A DNA stretch of 64,000 nucleotides from Paragorgia papillata (taxonomy: Eukaryota; Cnidaria; Anthozoa; Scleralcyonacea; Coralliidae). The notes below the pieces were generated by a model. It did not search any database. It saw nothing but the letters and a program-made list of their open reading frames with translations, and was not told the DNA's origin. Shown here one piece after another: positions 11,182 to 21,373 of the stretch. Positions within the stretch are counted from its first letter, which is position 1; the number at the start of each line of letters is the position of its first letter. The stretch covers positions 3,064,001 to 3,128,000 of the forward strand of contig JAWNZC010000311.1 of the NCBI GenBank assembly GCA_035771165.1, written 5' to 3'. Made by a program: the position numbers and the translations under genes.

Positions 11182-11315
11182 CTGTATTACAAGCCAAAAA
11201 GTCCGGCAAGTTTTGGCGGCGTAGATACCTTATAACGTGTCGTAGAAAGTGAGGGTAAATTTCAGATATCCCGAAACAAGATAAAAACATGGCTTAGACA
11301 GCAAGATACCTTAAA
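11182..11315 (+). pseudogene. Polinton integrase N-terminal fragment
   Basis: Reads YYKPKSPASFGGVDTL, then an in-frame TAA at 11233-11235, then GKFQISRNKIKTWLRQQD. This is the conserved N-terminal region of Polinton integrases: the PASFGG signature followed by the WLxQQDTY-type helix. The catalytic DDE core is missing; the sequence runs straight into minor-capsid coding, indicating an internal deletion of several kilobases. Confidence 0.75.
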
Positions 11316-11324
11316 GGTAATCAA

Positions 11325-11757
11325 CAAACGTTTCTCGATAACGCTGGAACAAAATACGACGATGAGGGTATTATCCCAGATGGCTACTATAACACCATTG
11401 CCGATCTCGTAGGGCTTTAAACCGTAGCATGAACAAAGGGGCACGAGCCAAGATAAAATTTTCCAACACAAAGTCATGATTGATGGGCCTAAAGGTGGAC
11501 TCGTGTGGATATCTGGTGATAGTTCTACAACATTAGGGTTTCAACGAGACACCGTAATTAAAAAGAAAACCCTAAGCCCTTACGTAGCAGATATTAACGG
11601 TGGATTTTCAGCCTTGTACGTATATAACGATATCGTGGATGCACAGTTTGTCGGTGATGTCAAAGTGCCTCTACTCAGAATTGTCAATACTCAAGGAAGT
11701 TATGGTGAAAACGTGAACGTCAGTTTCCGTAACCTTCAATATATTCCTGTCAAGTAA
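11325..11757 (+). pseudogene. Polinton minor capsid (penton-like) protein fragment
   Basis: A GYYNTIADLVGL segment (about 11375-11419) ends at a stop, and coding resumes one frame over at about 11420. The downstream ORF from ATG 11476 to 11757 has the typical C-terminal block: TLGFQRD, LYVYNDIV, VGDVKVPLLRIVN, then VSFRNLQYIPVK. In Polintons and relatives this single-jelly-roll protein forms the capsid vertices. The N-terminal part is absent and a frameshift is present. Confidence 0.75.
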
Positions 11758-11882
11758 ATTCCTTCGAAACAATTGAAGTGGATGTAAAGGACGACAAAAA
11801 CGAAAACGAATCATTTGGCTTCGGGAAGTCGATCGTGACACTTCACTTTAGACAGCGAAGATCTTCGTATTTCATTTAAAAA

Positions 11883-12329
11883 ATGAAACATACAATTATT
11901 TCAGACGTAAAGCAATTTCAACAGCATTATTTAAGAAGACAACAAGGCGGAAGTCTACCTGGTTTCCGAGGTGCACGTATTCAGGAAGGTTACGGCATTG
12001 GACGTTTTTTTAAATGTATTGCAGGAGCTCAAGCTATTGGAAGAAGAGCTCTGCAAGCTGTAAAAGGCGTTGGTCAAGATGTTCTGGCAGGGAAGAATGT
12101 AAAGCAAGCGATAAAAGGGCGTGGTTCTGAAGCCGTGAAAGATCTTGCACGAAAAGGGGTCCGTCAGATTACGATCCAATCAGGAGCCGGTCGTAAACGC
12201 AAACGGGTGAATTCTCCTATAAAATTCAACACAAGACGTAAAACCATCAGTCTTTCACAAACTGTGAAGAAGAAAACATCTGAGCCTGCGGAAGCAAATA
12301 TCGGACCGTTCATAAAATATAAATCATGA
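11883..12329 (+). CDS. Polinton PX-like basic virion/core protein
   Basis: A 148-residue ORF with an ATG start. It has a GGSLPGFRGARIQEGYGIGR region, an alanine/glycine/valine and lysine-rich middle (AVKGVGQDVLAGKNVKQAIK) and a strongly basic tail with GRKRKR. Small basic proteins with this LPxFRG plus GRKRKR layout sit just upstream of the major capsid gene in animal Polintons and are thought to be core or minor virion components. Its TGA stop overlaps the next ATG (ATGA at 12326-12329), typical of the compact Polinton layout. The frame is intact, though the element is not. Confidence 0.75.
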   Translation: MKHTIISDVKQFQQHYLRRQQGGSLPGFRGARIQEGYGIGRFFKCIAGAQAIGRRALQAVKGVGQDVLAGKNVKQAIKGRGSEAVKDLARKGVRQITIQSGAGRKRKRVNSPIKFNTRRKTISLSQTVKKKTSEPAEANIGPFIKYKS

Positions 12330-12690
12330 GTCAAGCATTTAGTGCCCTACATAAAGATTCGTGTGAGTGTGGAAAATCAGAATTAGATTTATTTGTAATG
12401 CCTGTTACACAAGTAGAAATTAATAAAGGATTTTGGGAAGATATAGATCCGGTATCGAGTATTGGAGCTTCAGACACCATCGAGTTTCTATGTGCTGCAA
12501 ATTCTGATGTGTATACCGATTTAGCAAATAGTTACCTACACGTGAAAGCAAAGATAATCAACCATGATGGGACTAATCTCGATGAAAATGTTCAAGTCGG
12601 ACCTGTAAATCTGTGCATGCATGCTTTATTTTCTCAAGTAGAAGTTTACCTGAACAACAAGCTTGTCACACCGTCGAGCATTGCTTTATC
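12326..12690 (+). pseudogene. Polinton major capsid protein, N-terminal part only
   Basis: Starts at ATG 12326 with a segment CECGKSELDLFVMPVTQ, then YTDLANSYLHVKAKI, then FSQVEVYLNNKLVTPSS. These are conserved features of the double-jelly-roll capsid protein often annotated as F54H12.2-like in animal genomes. At about 12688 coding stops abruptly at a pyrimidine-rich repeat. Only about 120 of an expected several hundred residues remain, and no continuation was found on the far side of the repeat. Confidence 0.85.
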
Positions 12691-13500
12691 TTCCTCTTAT
12701 CTTTCTCTTATCTTCCTTATCTTCCTCGTTTCTTCGTTTTATCTTTCTCTTATCTTCCTTACCTTCCTCTTATCTTCCTTATCTTCCTCTTATCTTCTTT
12801 ATCTATTCCTCTTCTCTTCCTCTTACCTTCATCTTATCTTCCTCTTATCTTTCTCTTATCTTCCTCTTATCTTCCCTTTATCTTCCTCTTATCTTCCTTA
12901 TCTTCCTCTTATCTTCCTTATCTTCCTCTTATCTTCCTTCAACCTCGTACCCAGGGTCTTACCTCCGCTCCCCCGCCCCCCCCCCCCCCCCCCCGTGGGC
13001 GGGGGCGGGGGAGCGGAGGTAAGACCCTGGGTACGAGGTTGATCTTCCTTATCTTTCCTTTATCTCTCCTTTATCTTTCCTATCTTTCCTTTATCTTCTA
13101 TTTACCTTCCTTATCTTTCTCTTATCTGCCTTATTTTCCCCAATTTTCAGTCCCAGACTCCTCAAGGATATCTGTCACGAATTCGAAATATATAAACATG
13201 CTCTATCTTCCACGTATGTTCCTCTTATCTCCCTCTTACCATCCTTATCTCTTCCTCTTATCTTCCTCTTATCTTTCTCTTATCTTCCCTTTATCTTCCT
13301 CTTATCTTCCTTATCTTCCTCTTATCTTCCTTATCTTTCCTTTATCTCTCCTTTATCTTTCCTATCTTTCCTTTATCTTCTATTTACTTTCCTTATCTTT
13401 CTCTTATCTGCCTTATTTTCCCCAATTTTCAGTCCCAGACTCCTCAAGGATATCTGTCACGAATTCGAAATATATAAACATGCTCTGGTGGAGTTAAACC
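12688..13500. repeat. (TCTTCCTTA)n-like pyrimidine repeat interrupting the capsid gene
   Basis: About 800 bp built from variants of TTATCTTCCTC, almost purely pyrimidine on the plus strand apart from scattered A. It holds a direct duplication: about 13044-13207 and 13335-13487 are nearly identical and include a non-repeat portion ending in AAATATATAAACATGCTCT. A 100-bp foldback (12941-13042) is inserted in it. Confidence 0.85.
12941..13042. mobile_element. Short foldback element, CAACCTCGTACCCAGGG arms
   Basis: Perfect inverted arms of about 40 bp (CAACCTCGTACCCAGGGTCT and onward) around a C-run, then the reverse complement ending GTACGAGGTTG. Both flanks read ATCTTCCTT, consistent with a target duplication, though the host repeat makes that unprovable. 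Confidence 0.7.
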
Positions 13501-13523
13501 ATTTGCAACCTTACTTTTATTGA

Positions 13524-13844
13524 GTGATTCTTAACAACGAACAGAGAGCATTTCTTCAGTTTTTTTGTCTCTCAAAACCCGTACAGCAGCGAGTTGTTTT
13601 GGAGTCTGTGAACCCTGAGCAAGTTCTGTGTATATGCGAGTGTGCGCATAATTTTTGGCAAATGCACTACGAACTACCTCGTCAGGTAATTGAAGCAGTT
13701 AGCCCTTACCAGGACGATCTGCACATTTTGGTTGAACCCCGACGAAGTTTTAGACGAAAAAAGAAAACACTGGTTCAAAACGGTGAAGGATTTCTAAGCC
13801 TGTTGCTTGGTCCTGTTTTAGAAGGACTCGCAGAAATGGTATAA
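13524..13844 (+). pseudogene. Polinton small protein with basic middle and GGFL-type tail
   Basis: About 106 residues. An ERAFLQFF-like N-terminal helix is followed by IECAHN-like text (CICECAHNFW), a basic RRSFRRKKKTLVQ stretch, and a hydrophobic glycine-containing tail EGFLSLLLGPVLEGLAEMV. This KxLLVQxGxGFLxxLLGxVL layout marks a small conserved Polinton protein of animal elements, possibly membrane-active. No ATG begins this frame (the first upstream candidate is GTG), so the start was probably lost with the repeat insertion. Confidence 0.65.
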
Positions 13845-13845
13845 A

Positions 13846-14361
13846 AGAACTAAGTCTCCGAGGGATGAGCAACAAATTTCTGTCTTGTCAAGGCAGGTGA
13901 ACCCAGGTCATGTTCAAGAGTTTATGAAAACATACGAGAAAGCAACAAGCCATGGTTATCTTATGCTAGATATAAAGCCTACAACGGATGACGATCATCG
14001 TCTCAAGACGAATGTTCTACCTGGAGAAAGTAACTCCACCATGCAGCAGCGACTTGGTAGTTTCCTACAGAAGCAATCTTATCAGCAACCTCCGATCGGT
14101 AATGCCATGTACAATACAGAACAAAAAATGCAAGATATTGTACAAGCGCCACAGTTAACAACAGAAAAAAAGAGCATCCTCTACTCTAAACAGCTCGGAC
14201 GTTTCTTAACGTTACAAAATCAACTGCAGAATCTGTCTCAACCTCTGACTAGTCTTCAAACTCAGCCTCGAAAAAATACAGCACACTTGACACCGAAGAT
14301 AAAGCAAGAAACTGATGATCTTCCTTGGATTTGCCTGCTACACCTAAAACCTATTTTCTAA
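13846..14361 (+). pseudogene. Polinton packaging ATPase tail joined to a further Polinton protein
   Basis: The first 55 residues (KSPRDEQQI, then RQVNPGHVQEF, then LMLDIKPTTDDDHRLKTNVL) match the C-terminus of the FtsK/HerA-type (A32-like) packaging ATPase of animal Polintons. Without a stop, the frame continues into a glutamine-rich sequence with ILYSKQLGRFLTLQNQLQN, resembling the N-terminal half of the protein that follows in these elements. In remnant B the ATPase tail ends with a stop and precedes the small protein, so the order differs here. The frame breaks near 14330 and continues in the next entry. The Walker motifs are absent. Confidence 0.65.
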
Positions 14362-14630
14362 CACCGCCTCCAAAAGTTGAACAACCGACGCTTAAAGATA
14401 ATTTCTTTCATAACTGGGAAAGCTCTTCGGATTGGAAAGAAAGCGACTTGGCAAAGATGACTCCAGATGAAAGAGAAGAGTATGAACACCATCTAATGAT
14501 GACTAGATCAAAATATTTACCTATGACAAAAGAAGATGTATCACAATTATCGTCAGAGGACAAGAAAGACTATCATGCTACTTTTAAAATAAAAACACTT
14601 AAACATAATCTAAGAAGCAGGCCTTACTAA
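14325..14630 (+). pseudogene. Continuation of Polinton protein after frameshift
   Basis: The overlapping frame begins DLPATPKTYFLTPPPK directly after the DDLP of the previous frame, so a 1-base indel near 14325-14335 is the likely break. The tail is acidic and charged (TPDEREEYEHH, SSEDKKDY) and ends LRSRPY. I do not recognise a domain. Confidence 0.5.
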
Positions 14631-14640
14631 AACTTTTTTT

Positions 14641-16480
14641 ATATGTACATGTTTGAATCATTAAATAAATATCTTATTTTAATACACGACTCGCGAAATA
14701 TTCTTTCTATGGTAACACTGCTAATTACCTCGCCTCGACTTACCTAAGCGCTTAATCCCCTTAATGACCCCTAATGAGTATCTCTTTTGTCTCCTGCACG
14801 TGCACTGAGGATAAATATTCAAATATCACACTTAGTACAGTAAGCGTAACAACGCTTTCAAAGTAATAAATCGCTTTGCCTTTATATTTCGACATTTAAA
14901 ATTATTCTTTTCAATTTTTAAGCTTGCAATTTATCGTGACAAGTTTTTTTTGTTTTTTTTGTTATTAAATTTGATAAAGAAAATGAAAAAAGAATCGCAA
15001 TAGAATAGTATACAGTATATATAGTTATTAGTGGGCATAAATGAGGAAATGGTATTCTATTGCTTAACATTAAATTGTTTAAAATAGTGCATTAGGATCA
15101 ATAACAATATTTATTGAACTAGAAGCTCTGTTTATAATGTCTGTTAAAGAATTTGTCCATCTATACACTTATTTTAAATAATTACACTTATTTTAAATTC
15201 AATGCTTCTTGTATAACTCAGGCACCCCAATTTCAAGGTGTAACAGCCCATAGTGTGTGCATTTTACGGTAATTTTGAATATGTAACTTCTTATATTTTG
15301 AGCACAGAATAGTAAATCTACCAGAAGTCCAACTTGTATGAAAACTTGTCCTCCTCTCTTCAATGCACATGCCCAAAATATACATCATAGATACGCCATT
15401 TTTACACCATCCTGATAAGTTCCCCTGACACTGTTGAGAACTTGCTTGTTGGAAAAATAGTTTTTCCTTACTAATATTTCAATGTTTTGACTAAGGCCGA
15501 CGAAGTGACATTTTTATTGTTAAAATCGAATAGATTTCTATTTAGTTCCACCTGAGAGCTCATAAGACAAAATAGAAAAAGTTGCTTTGCACAACAACGT
15601 TAGCCAGTGGAAATGGTTTTAGGGCTGTTTTAGTTAGTTGCACAATCTTCGCATTTGATTCGCATTAATGAATATTAATGTATTCGGTAAGTGCGATTTA
15701 TATCCTTACAATGTATCATTGCGGCCTTAGTATATGTCACGATTGACAAATAGAACATTCAGTTTGAAACCAATTTATTAGTACACAGCATCCATGCATG
15801 TAAGTCCGCTTTCACCTAAGGCTAAGCCATGCAGCACGAAAGTCTACAGCTGTCAGCACTCCAAGTATTCTCTTTTTGGTTAGTGCAATTTTGGGCATCT
15901 TTTAATAAAATTAATGCGGCGACGCACCTTTTTTTCAGTATGTTTTGTTAGGGAAATTAGAACTTCAATGCGTGGCTGTTGCAATGTCTGATGGCGAGTA
16001 TTTTTCTAGTATCTACAATCCGGAAATGTTTTTGAAAATCTAAGGTCTCTGAAATATAATTTCCTGCTTTTTGAAACCACTTTGGTTTTACATTTCCGTG
16101 GAAACAAAGCTTTTTCATAGGCATGGGACTAAATCCCTTCTACTGTATAGTCTATATAGGCAATGTTACATGGGGAAATTTTTTCTTGCAACTTGCATTG
16201 CAAATTTTGGTGAAAAAATACTGCAAGTAATAGAATGTGACTGAACAATTATCAGATAACCTTCTTGTATCTTCACTTCAGGGTTAAGATTACTGTTCTA
16301 GACGAAAAACGTTTGGTTTTACTGTTAGTTTTTACTGATATAATTTTTATCCTGTTATACGTAAAATATACTTTTAAGCGAAAATGTACAATTCTTTGGT
16401 TACAGTGTTTAATTGTTAATTTTATTTGGTGATTCGATTCGAAGCAGACCTTTGCTCTGACTAATTATGTATTCACCCTT
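14641..16480. other. No gene seen
   Basis: About 1.8 kb of AT-rich non-coding sequence between Polinton A and the PI-PLC gene. It contains T-runs but no convincing ORF, RNA gene or terminal repeat. Confidence 0.5.
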
Positions 16481-16486
16481 GTTAAT

Positions 16487-16526
16487 TATAAAAGAAGCTC
16501 GCGGTTTGGCTGAACTTCGTTCAGAA
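16487..16526 (+). promoter_or_regulatory. Probable core promoter: TATA box plus initiator
   Basis: TATAAAAG lies at 16487-16494, and a TTCAGAA initiator-like site centres about 33 bp downstream at 16520-16526, immediately before the PI-PLC reading frame. Spacing is typical for a metazoan TATA promoter. It would leave a very short leader, so the CAG could instead be a splice acceptor. Confidence 0.5.
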
Positions 16527-16528
16527 TC

Positions 16529-17704
16529 GTGAAAAGTCAAGATGTACGCTTCTTATATGTTGTGTTCTTCCTATTAGCAGCTACTGCCAGGCAGAGTACA
16601 ACTGCTGCCACCAAGTGCAATGGACTGGTAGATCTCTGTGACCTACGGATTAACCAAGCTACCTTTCCAGGCAGTCACAATGCTGGATCTGGATTTGATG
16701 GAATACTCCATTACTGGAGTGGTACCGGAGTTGCTTCCTGCTTTTATCGTAATCATGGTAAAAGTTTCTCTGAACAGTTGGCCTTTGGCATACGCTATTT
16801 TGACATTGACACTTGCTATGGCACGAATGAAGCATTGAATTGCCATTGTCCCCCCAGTGGAAAAAATTGTGGTTATGCTGGTTCCATTGAGAAAGGACTT
16901 TTGCAAATTGATGGGTGGATGAAATCCAATCCCAATGAGGTTGTTATCATTCATTTTAATCGAAATTCACAGCAAGATTATCGCAACAAGATTGCCAAGA
17001 GTCTTGAGGCTGTCCTGTTGAAACTCTGGCCACCGAACAATGTATATAAACTTGCAATGAATACTTATTATTACAAGCACAACAACAAATGGCCTACCCT
17101 TAAAGAAGCAGTAACAAGTAACCAGAGAATATTTATTTTCATGGACAATAGTTTGGCTAAACATCTCCCACGATATTCAGATTGGCTTGTCCAAAGCAAT
17201 TACCTCATAGCGTCTACGTGGGACACTAATCCAGTCACTACAAGTTGCTCTGCTATCACTACAAATGCAGAATCCAAATGTGTCAACAATTCCGAATTTA
17301 TAGATTTATCAGCGTTTGGCAGTTATGGTTTGTGTACCTGGGATATGGCTAAACTCTGCTCTAAGTGGTTAGGAGAGGCACAAGAGGCTTGCCACCAAAA
17401 AAGAAAACTGAATGGAAAGACTGTCAACTTTTTGCTGGTGGATTGGAGTAATTACTATTCTGGAGAAGAGTCTGTGGTGAATAAGGCGAAGTTCATGAAT
17501 CAGAAGAACATCAAGGAATACTTAGGCAGAGATATATTCTTTCCTGAACTGCAAGGATGTTCGTATCATGCTGGCTGGCTTAGAAATTACTGCTGGCAGT
17601 ACTGTGCTAAGTATGGCTGGTGTTGGGTCAATCAGTATTGTGGCAATAATGCTGACATCTGCAAGCAGAAATCTTATTCTTGTTACTCTGGCTGTGGGAG
17701 GTAA
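16529..17704 (+). CDS. Secreted PI-PLC X-domain protein with cysteine-rich C-terminus
   Basis: A 391-codon intronless frame. A hydrophobic segment (residues 8-20, [13 protein letters not shown]) looks like a signal peptide. The X-domain of a phosphatidylinositol-specific phospholipase C / PLC-like phosphodiesterase follows: PGSHNAG with the first catalytic His at 50, FGIRYFDID with the Arg/Asp pair (R89, D92/D94), a candidate second His at 106, VVIIHFNRN, and VNFLLVDW near 300. The last ~48 residues hold about ten cysteines (CWQYC, CWVNQYC, CYSGCG), a compact extracellular module not matching a family I can name. The frame has no ATG: the best start position reads GTG at 16529, and the next frame upstream has a stop. 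Either an ATG mutated, or a first exon joins at the CAG around 16523. It probably acts outside the cell or in secretory compartments on inositol lipids or GPI-type substrates (inference). Confidence 0.82.
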   Translation: MKSQDVRFLYVVFFLLAATARQSTTAATKCNGLVDLCDLRINQATFPGSHNAGSGFDGILHYWSGTGVASCFYRNHGKSFSEQLAFGIRYFDIDTCYGTNEALNCHCPPSGKNCGYAGSIEKGLLQIDGWMKSNPNEVVIIHFNRNSQQDYRNKIAKSLEAVLLKLWPPNNVYKLAMNTYYYKHNNKWPTLKEAVTSNQRIFIFMDNSLAKHLPRYSDWLVQSNYLIASTWDTNPVTTSCSAITTNAESKCVNNSEFIDLSAFGSYGLCTWDMAKLCSKWLGEAQEACHQKRKLNGKTVNFLLVDWSNYYSGEESVVNKAKFMNQKNIKEYLGRDIFFPELQGCSYHAGWLRNYCWQYCAKYGWCWVNQYCGNNADICKQKSYSCYSGCGR

Positions 17705-17722
17705 ACTTTTTATTTTGATTGC

Positions 17723-18640
17723 AACGGTAACTCCGAATATTGTAAAGTGTTATCTACATTTCGACTAAAGTTTAGTGATCATCAGGAATGCTACAATTTT
17801 TACATACAGGGGTACTTATACATGAAGAAACGCGAGACTGTTCATATTAAATTATTGAGTGTTAAACATAGTTAAATATTATGAATTGTTTCAAAAACTC
17901 ATTAACAATTCATGAAGAAAATTCAAAAGAAATTAATGTTTAATCAGTGTCTTTATATGTGATAAAGATACGTCCTGATTTACATAAACTTTAGCTTTGA
18001 TTTTCTCGGCTTAGACAATGTTATTTTTCAAACTTACTACGCCAATGAACTAAACAAGTGGTTCGTTTTTGAAGTCGTTCAATAAACTCGCAGTTCGTGT
18101 TTTATCAGATATAAAAACACTCGGCTTCGCCTCGTGTATTTATATCTGATAAAACGCTCCTGCTCGTTTATTAAACAGTACTTAAAAGCTTTAGTTCCTT
18201 GGTTGAGATCAGGTCAGAGTCGTCGGACGGCAAGAGATTCTTTATAAAGCAATAATGAGCAGTGGTCAGCTCTGTCGATTATTTTACAGTTACTTAGGAT
18301 AAAATAATGCATACTACCTGATTTTATCCTAAGTAACTGTAAAATAATCGACAGAGCTGACTACTGGTCATTATTGCTTTATAAAGAATCCCTTGCCATC
18401 CGACGACTCAGATCTAATCTTAACCATGGGACTAAAGCTTTTAAAGAATTAATAATATTTAACTAAATTTAATACTTAATAATTTAATATGAACAGTCTC
18501 GTGTTTCTTCATGTATAAATACCCCTGTAATTTAAAAATTCGGTAGCATCCCTGATGATGACGAAACTTTACGTCTTTAGTCGAAACGTAGATAACACTT
18601 AATAAAATGCTTACGAAATTCGGAGTTACAGTTGTACTGT
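17723..18640. mobile_element. Large foldback with Penelope/hammerhead-like ends
   Basis: 17723-17900 pairs with about 18455-18640: both arms read GTGTTATCTAC, then a GAAA/CTGATGA box pair, then a TACAxGGGGTA segment and GAACAGTCTCG. Inside is a second near-perfect hairpin (about 18178-18450) and a third at 18098-18155. The left end begins about 20 bp after the PI-PLC stop, so it may form part of that gene's 3' UTR. There is no protein. Confidence 0.75.
18178..18450. repeat. Long inner hairpin, ~120-bp arms
   Basis: AGCTTTTAAGT-type ends enclose arms such as TCGATTATTTTACAGTTACT and its complement, with about 15 bp of loop (near 18310-18320). The arms are nearly identical, so the hairpin is young or kept by pairing. 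Confidence 0.85.
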
Positions 18641-18679
18641 ATTTTATTAAACTTTGAGGTTCTAACTTTACTATGTTGC

Positions 18680-18680
<1 letters not shown>

Positions 18681-18737
<57 letters not shown>
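18681..18737. repeat. (ATT)n microsatellite
   Basis: About 19 perfect TTA copies. Confidence 0.95.
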
Positions 18738-18738
<1 letters not shown>

Positions 18739-19204
18739 GAACAATTAAAACAGTGAATTTCAGTAGCACTTTACTGTAGGTGAATCAGTTGTCACAGATT
18801 CAGTAGAAATTTAAAACTATCTTTGTTTTTAGTTATTCCAAGAGCTAGATCAATCTCAGACTGTAGAGTTACATAAACACTTTGCTCGAAACGTCAGTTT
18901 TCTTGTATCTTTTAGATATTTGTGGTAGATGCACAACCCAAAGTGCAACATATCGTAGTTTGATGACATGTGCACTCCAGTACTGTAGATCTTATTGATG
19001 CCACATATAGGCCATTGATGTAAAAGCTTGACCTTTTAAGTTGATTAAATAAAAATATACACGCTTTGCTTCATTTTATATACGTGTTTAAATTGGTATG
19101 TTGACGTAAAATACCACTTCGTAACTACAGCTACCAGAATGCAGTGCCAGCATTTCAGTCAATTATAGCACGAAATAAATATCCCAGATGACCTCGCTCA
19201 ACCA

Positions 19205-19345
19205 CCAGAGACCCGGTAGCTCAGTGGTCAGAGCACATACTGAGACAAACTGAGGTGGTTGGGGGTGGTTGGTGGATTCCCCTCCTGGGGATTTTTCCTG
19301 AGTAAGAACAGCTTGACTAGCAAGACGACGGTTCTTACTCTTACT
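19205..19345 (+). mobile_element. tRNA-derived SINE
   Basis: Starts GACCCGGTAGCTCAGTGG, a good RNA polymerase III A box. A B-box-like GGTGGATTCC sits about 45 bp downstream, as in a tRNA head. It is followed by a non-tRNA body (CCTCCTGGGGATTTTTCC, then CTTACTCTTACTT). The B box has diverged from GGTTCGANNCC. A functional tRNA is excluded because no cloverleaf acceptor stem closes. Confidence 0.7.
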
Positions 19346-19359
19346 TAAGGTGGCTCCAT

Positions 19360-21095
19360 ACAGTTTCTTAAAAAATGGAAAATACAAGTTTGAGAGTCCA
19401 AAACACGTACATAAACAATTCGAGAAAAGAATAAAACTAAATGTTTTGCATAACTAAACAGTCTGACAATCAAAAACTGTTACCAAATAAAAACCAACAG
19501 TTTTTGCTATGGCAACAATGACGTTTCAAAATGGCTGCCAATTACCCTTCAAACTAATTTAATTCGAAAAAAACTTTGGTGACCCCCATTTTTTTTTTCA
19601 GTAAAACTTTTCTTGAAATATGAGTAATCAATAGGCCGATTTTAAAAAAATTCTGTAGAACGAAACATTTTTTTTCGGAAAAATCATGTTTGCTAATTTT
19701 TAAAAAATTTCGTTGTACAGAATTTTTTTTAACTCATTCCCGTCTTGTCCGAAAACCAGTCACAGCAGGTGGTATTGGCAATTTGTGAATTAACATGGCA
19801 TAATAACACAAAAATAATACCACAATATATCATTTGAATCGTTTTTACCGCTACTATTCAAATTTTGGGTTTTCGGGTCTTGTCAGACAACCCATTTTGC
19901 AAATTATGCTAATTTATGCTAATTACTATTATTAATAATATTATTATAATCCAAAAAATGTTAAATATTTAACGAGAAATGACTTTACACCAAACTTTGG
20001 ATCATGTAAAATGAAAAGCACCATTTCACAAATTCAAATTGAAAAAATTGAAGCAATACAATAAAAAGCAAATATTATATTGATTTTTTACGATTTTCCA
20101 TTGAGACCCCCCATTGTGACCCCCCATGGTGCGCCCGCGCTCGATCATATAACTTATTTTGAAATTTACAAATTAAAACAGAATTATACAAGAACATACG
20201 ACCAAAATACATCAGTAAGATCGTTTTTAAGTCAGCTATTCAGATTTTAAGTTATTTTGAGTGATATTTACTTCTGTTTGCCATTACAATGCCGACAACT
20301 CGCCGACAACTCTCGGCAAATTTTCTTCGATTTTGCCTGACTCGGCCGAGATGGTTTTCGTCAAATTTTACCTAATTATTGCTAATCTACGAAATAATTA
20401 CAACAAACAAATGCTTATACTTACTTTCGGAGTTGTTAGAGCCTAAATTTTCGTTGGTTTCCCTTATATATTGACAAATAAAAGCCATTTTGTTCTTGTC
20501 CATACGCCATGATCCTCGCGGGATTTCAACAGAAGGGAAGTCAGGTCAGAGCTCGGGTAATACTTAATGGCATATCGTTATAAAGGTATCATTTTAAAAA
20601 GGGATCATTCAGGATCATTTTAAGCCCTAGGGGGGTAATTTTGGTCAAAACCTCGCAGGTTCACAACAAATCAAAGTGATCCGTCACCAGTGGCGGAAAT
20701 TCATACGCCCGGACGAGAAAGAATCGGCCTATTGATTACCCATACTTCAGGGAAAGTTTTAATGAAAAACAAATGGGGGTCACCAAAGTTTTTTCTGAAT
20801 TAAATTAGTTTGAAAGGTAATTGGCAGCCATTTTGAATCGTCATTGTTGCCATAACAACAACTGTTGCTATTTATTTGGTAGCATTTTTTTATTATCAGA
20901 CTGTTTAACACTTTGAAGCCTGAGGACGAGTCTTTAAAGTTTATTCTGGCTAACGCCAGACGATTTTATTCAGCACAGGGAGAGGTCAAGGCCTCAAAGT
21001 GTTAACTATGCATAACATTTAGTTTTATTCTTTTTCCGAATTGTTCATGCACGTGTTTTGGACTCTCAAACTTGTATTTTCCATTGTAAATTTTT
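19360..21095. mobile_element. 1.7-kb foldback element with ~270-bp inverted arms
   Basis: The left arm (about 19372-19650: AAATGGAAAATACAAGTTTG and onward) matches the reverse complement of about 20725-21095. Shared landmarks are ATGGCTGCCAATTACC, TTTGGTGACCCCCAT and ATCAATAGGCCGATT. The interior is AT-rich with no transposase. A 93-bp TTAA-flanked MITE is nested in the right arm. Confidence 0.8.
20909..21001. mobile_element. 93-bp TTAA-flanked MITE nested in foldback arm
   Basis: Ends CACTTTGAAGCC and GGCCTCAAAGTG, with TTAA at 20905-20908 and 21002-21005. The other arm of the host foldback (19460-19480) lacks it and reads straight across, which gives the empty site. The core contains the palindrome GGCTAACGCC with TTTATTC on both sides, seen also near 52020, 53930 and 62740. 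Confidence 0.85.
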
Positions 21096-21243
21096 ACGTC
21101 AGTCGCTTGACCGGTATGACTTACCCTAAATCCTCCCCTGGACCTGCTTACTTTTAAGCTGCTGTTTTTCGGGAATAATTTTTAGACAAAGCTTGGCTTC
21201 ATAAATGGGCTCTCGATCTCTGAATGCTAAAGGGGGACAAATT

Positions 21244-21325
21244 TATATATATATATAATATATATATATAAATTTGTCCCTCTTTAATATATATATATAT
21301 ATATATATAAATTTATATATATATA
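21244..21325. repeat. (AT)n tracts with inverted AAATTTGTCCC flanks
   Basis: TA-rich hairpin; a GGGACAAATTTAT phrase appears in both orientations around the TA runs. Confidence 0.8.
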
Positions 21326-21373
21326 GAATAAAATCAGGAGCCAGCCTTCTTCAAATGTTCCAAACCATAAATA

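Larger units (their letters stand above)
11182..14640 (+). mobile_element. Polinton (Maverick) remnant A
   Basis: Several Polinton genes lie in one orientation: integrase N-terminal fragment, minor capsid fragment, PX-like basic protein, major capsid N-terminal half, small glycine-tailed protein, packaging-ATPase tail and a further protein. Polintons are self-synthesising transposons with virus-like capsid genes (adintovirus-related). No terminal inverted repeats or protein-primed polymerase were seen, and there are stops, a frameshift and a large pyrimidine-rich insertion, so this is a decayed, rearranged copy. AATAAA at about 14663 may be the polyadenylation signal of its last gene. Confidence 0.85.

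Noticed and set aside
12613..13497. 294- and 238-residue Ser/Leu/Tyr-rich ORFs
   Set aside because: Products of the pyrimidine repeat; only the first ~120 residues from 12326 are real capsid sequence.
18098..18155. Possible rho-independent-like terminator hairpin
   Set aside because: Eukaryotic context and part of a larger foldback.
19205..19345. True tRNA gene
   Set aside because: A box is fine but the B box is diverged and no acceptor stem closes; the body continues as a SINE.
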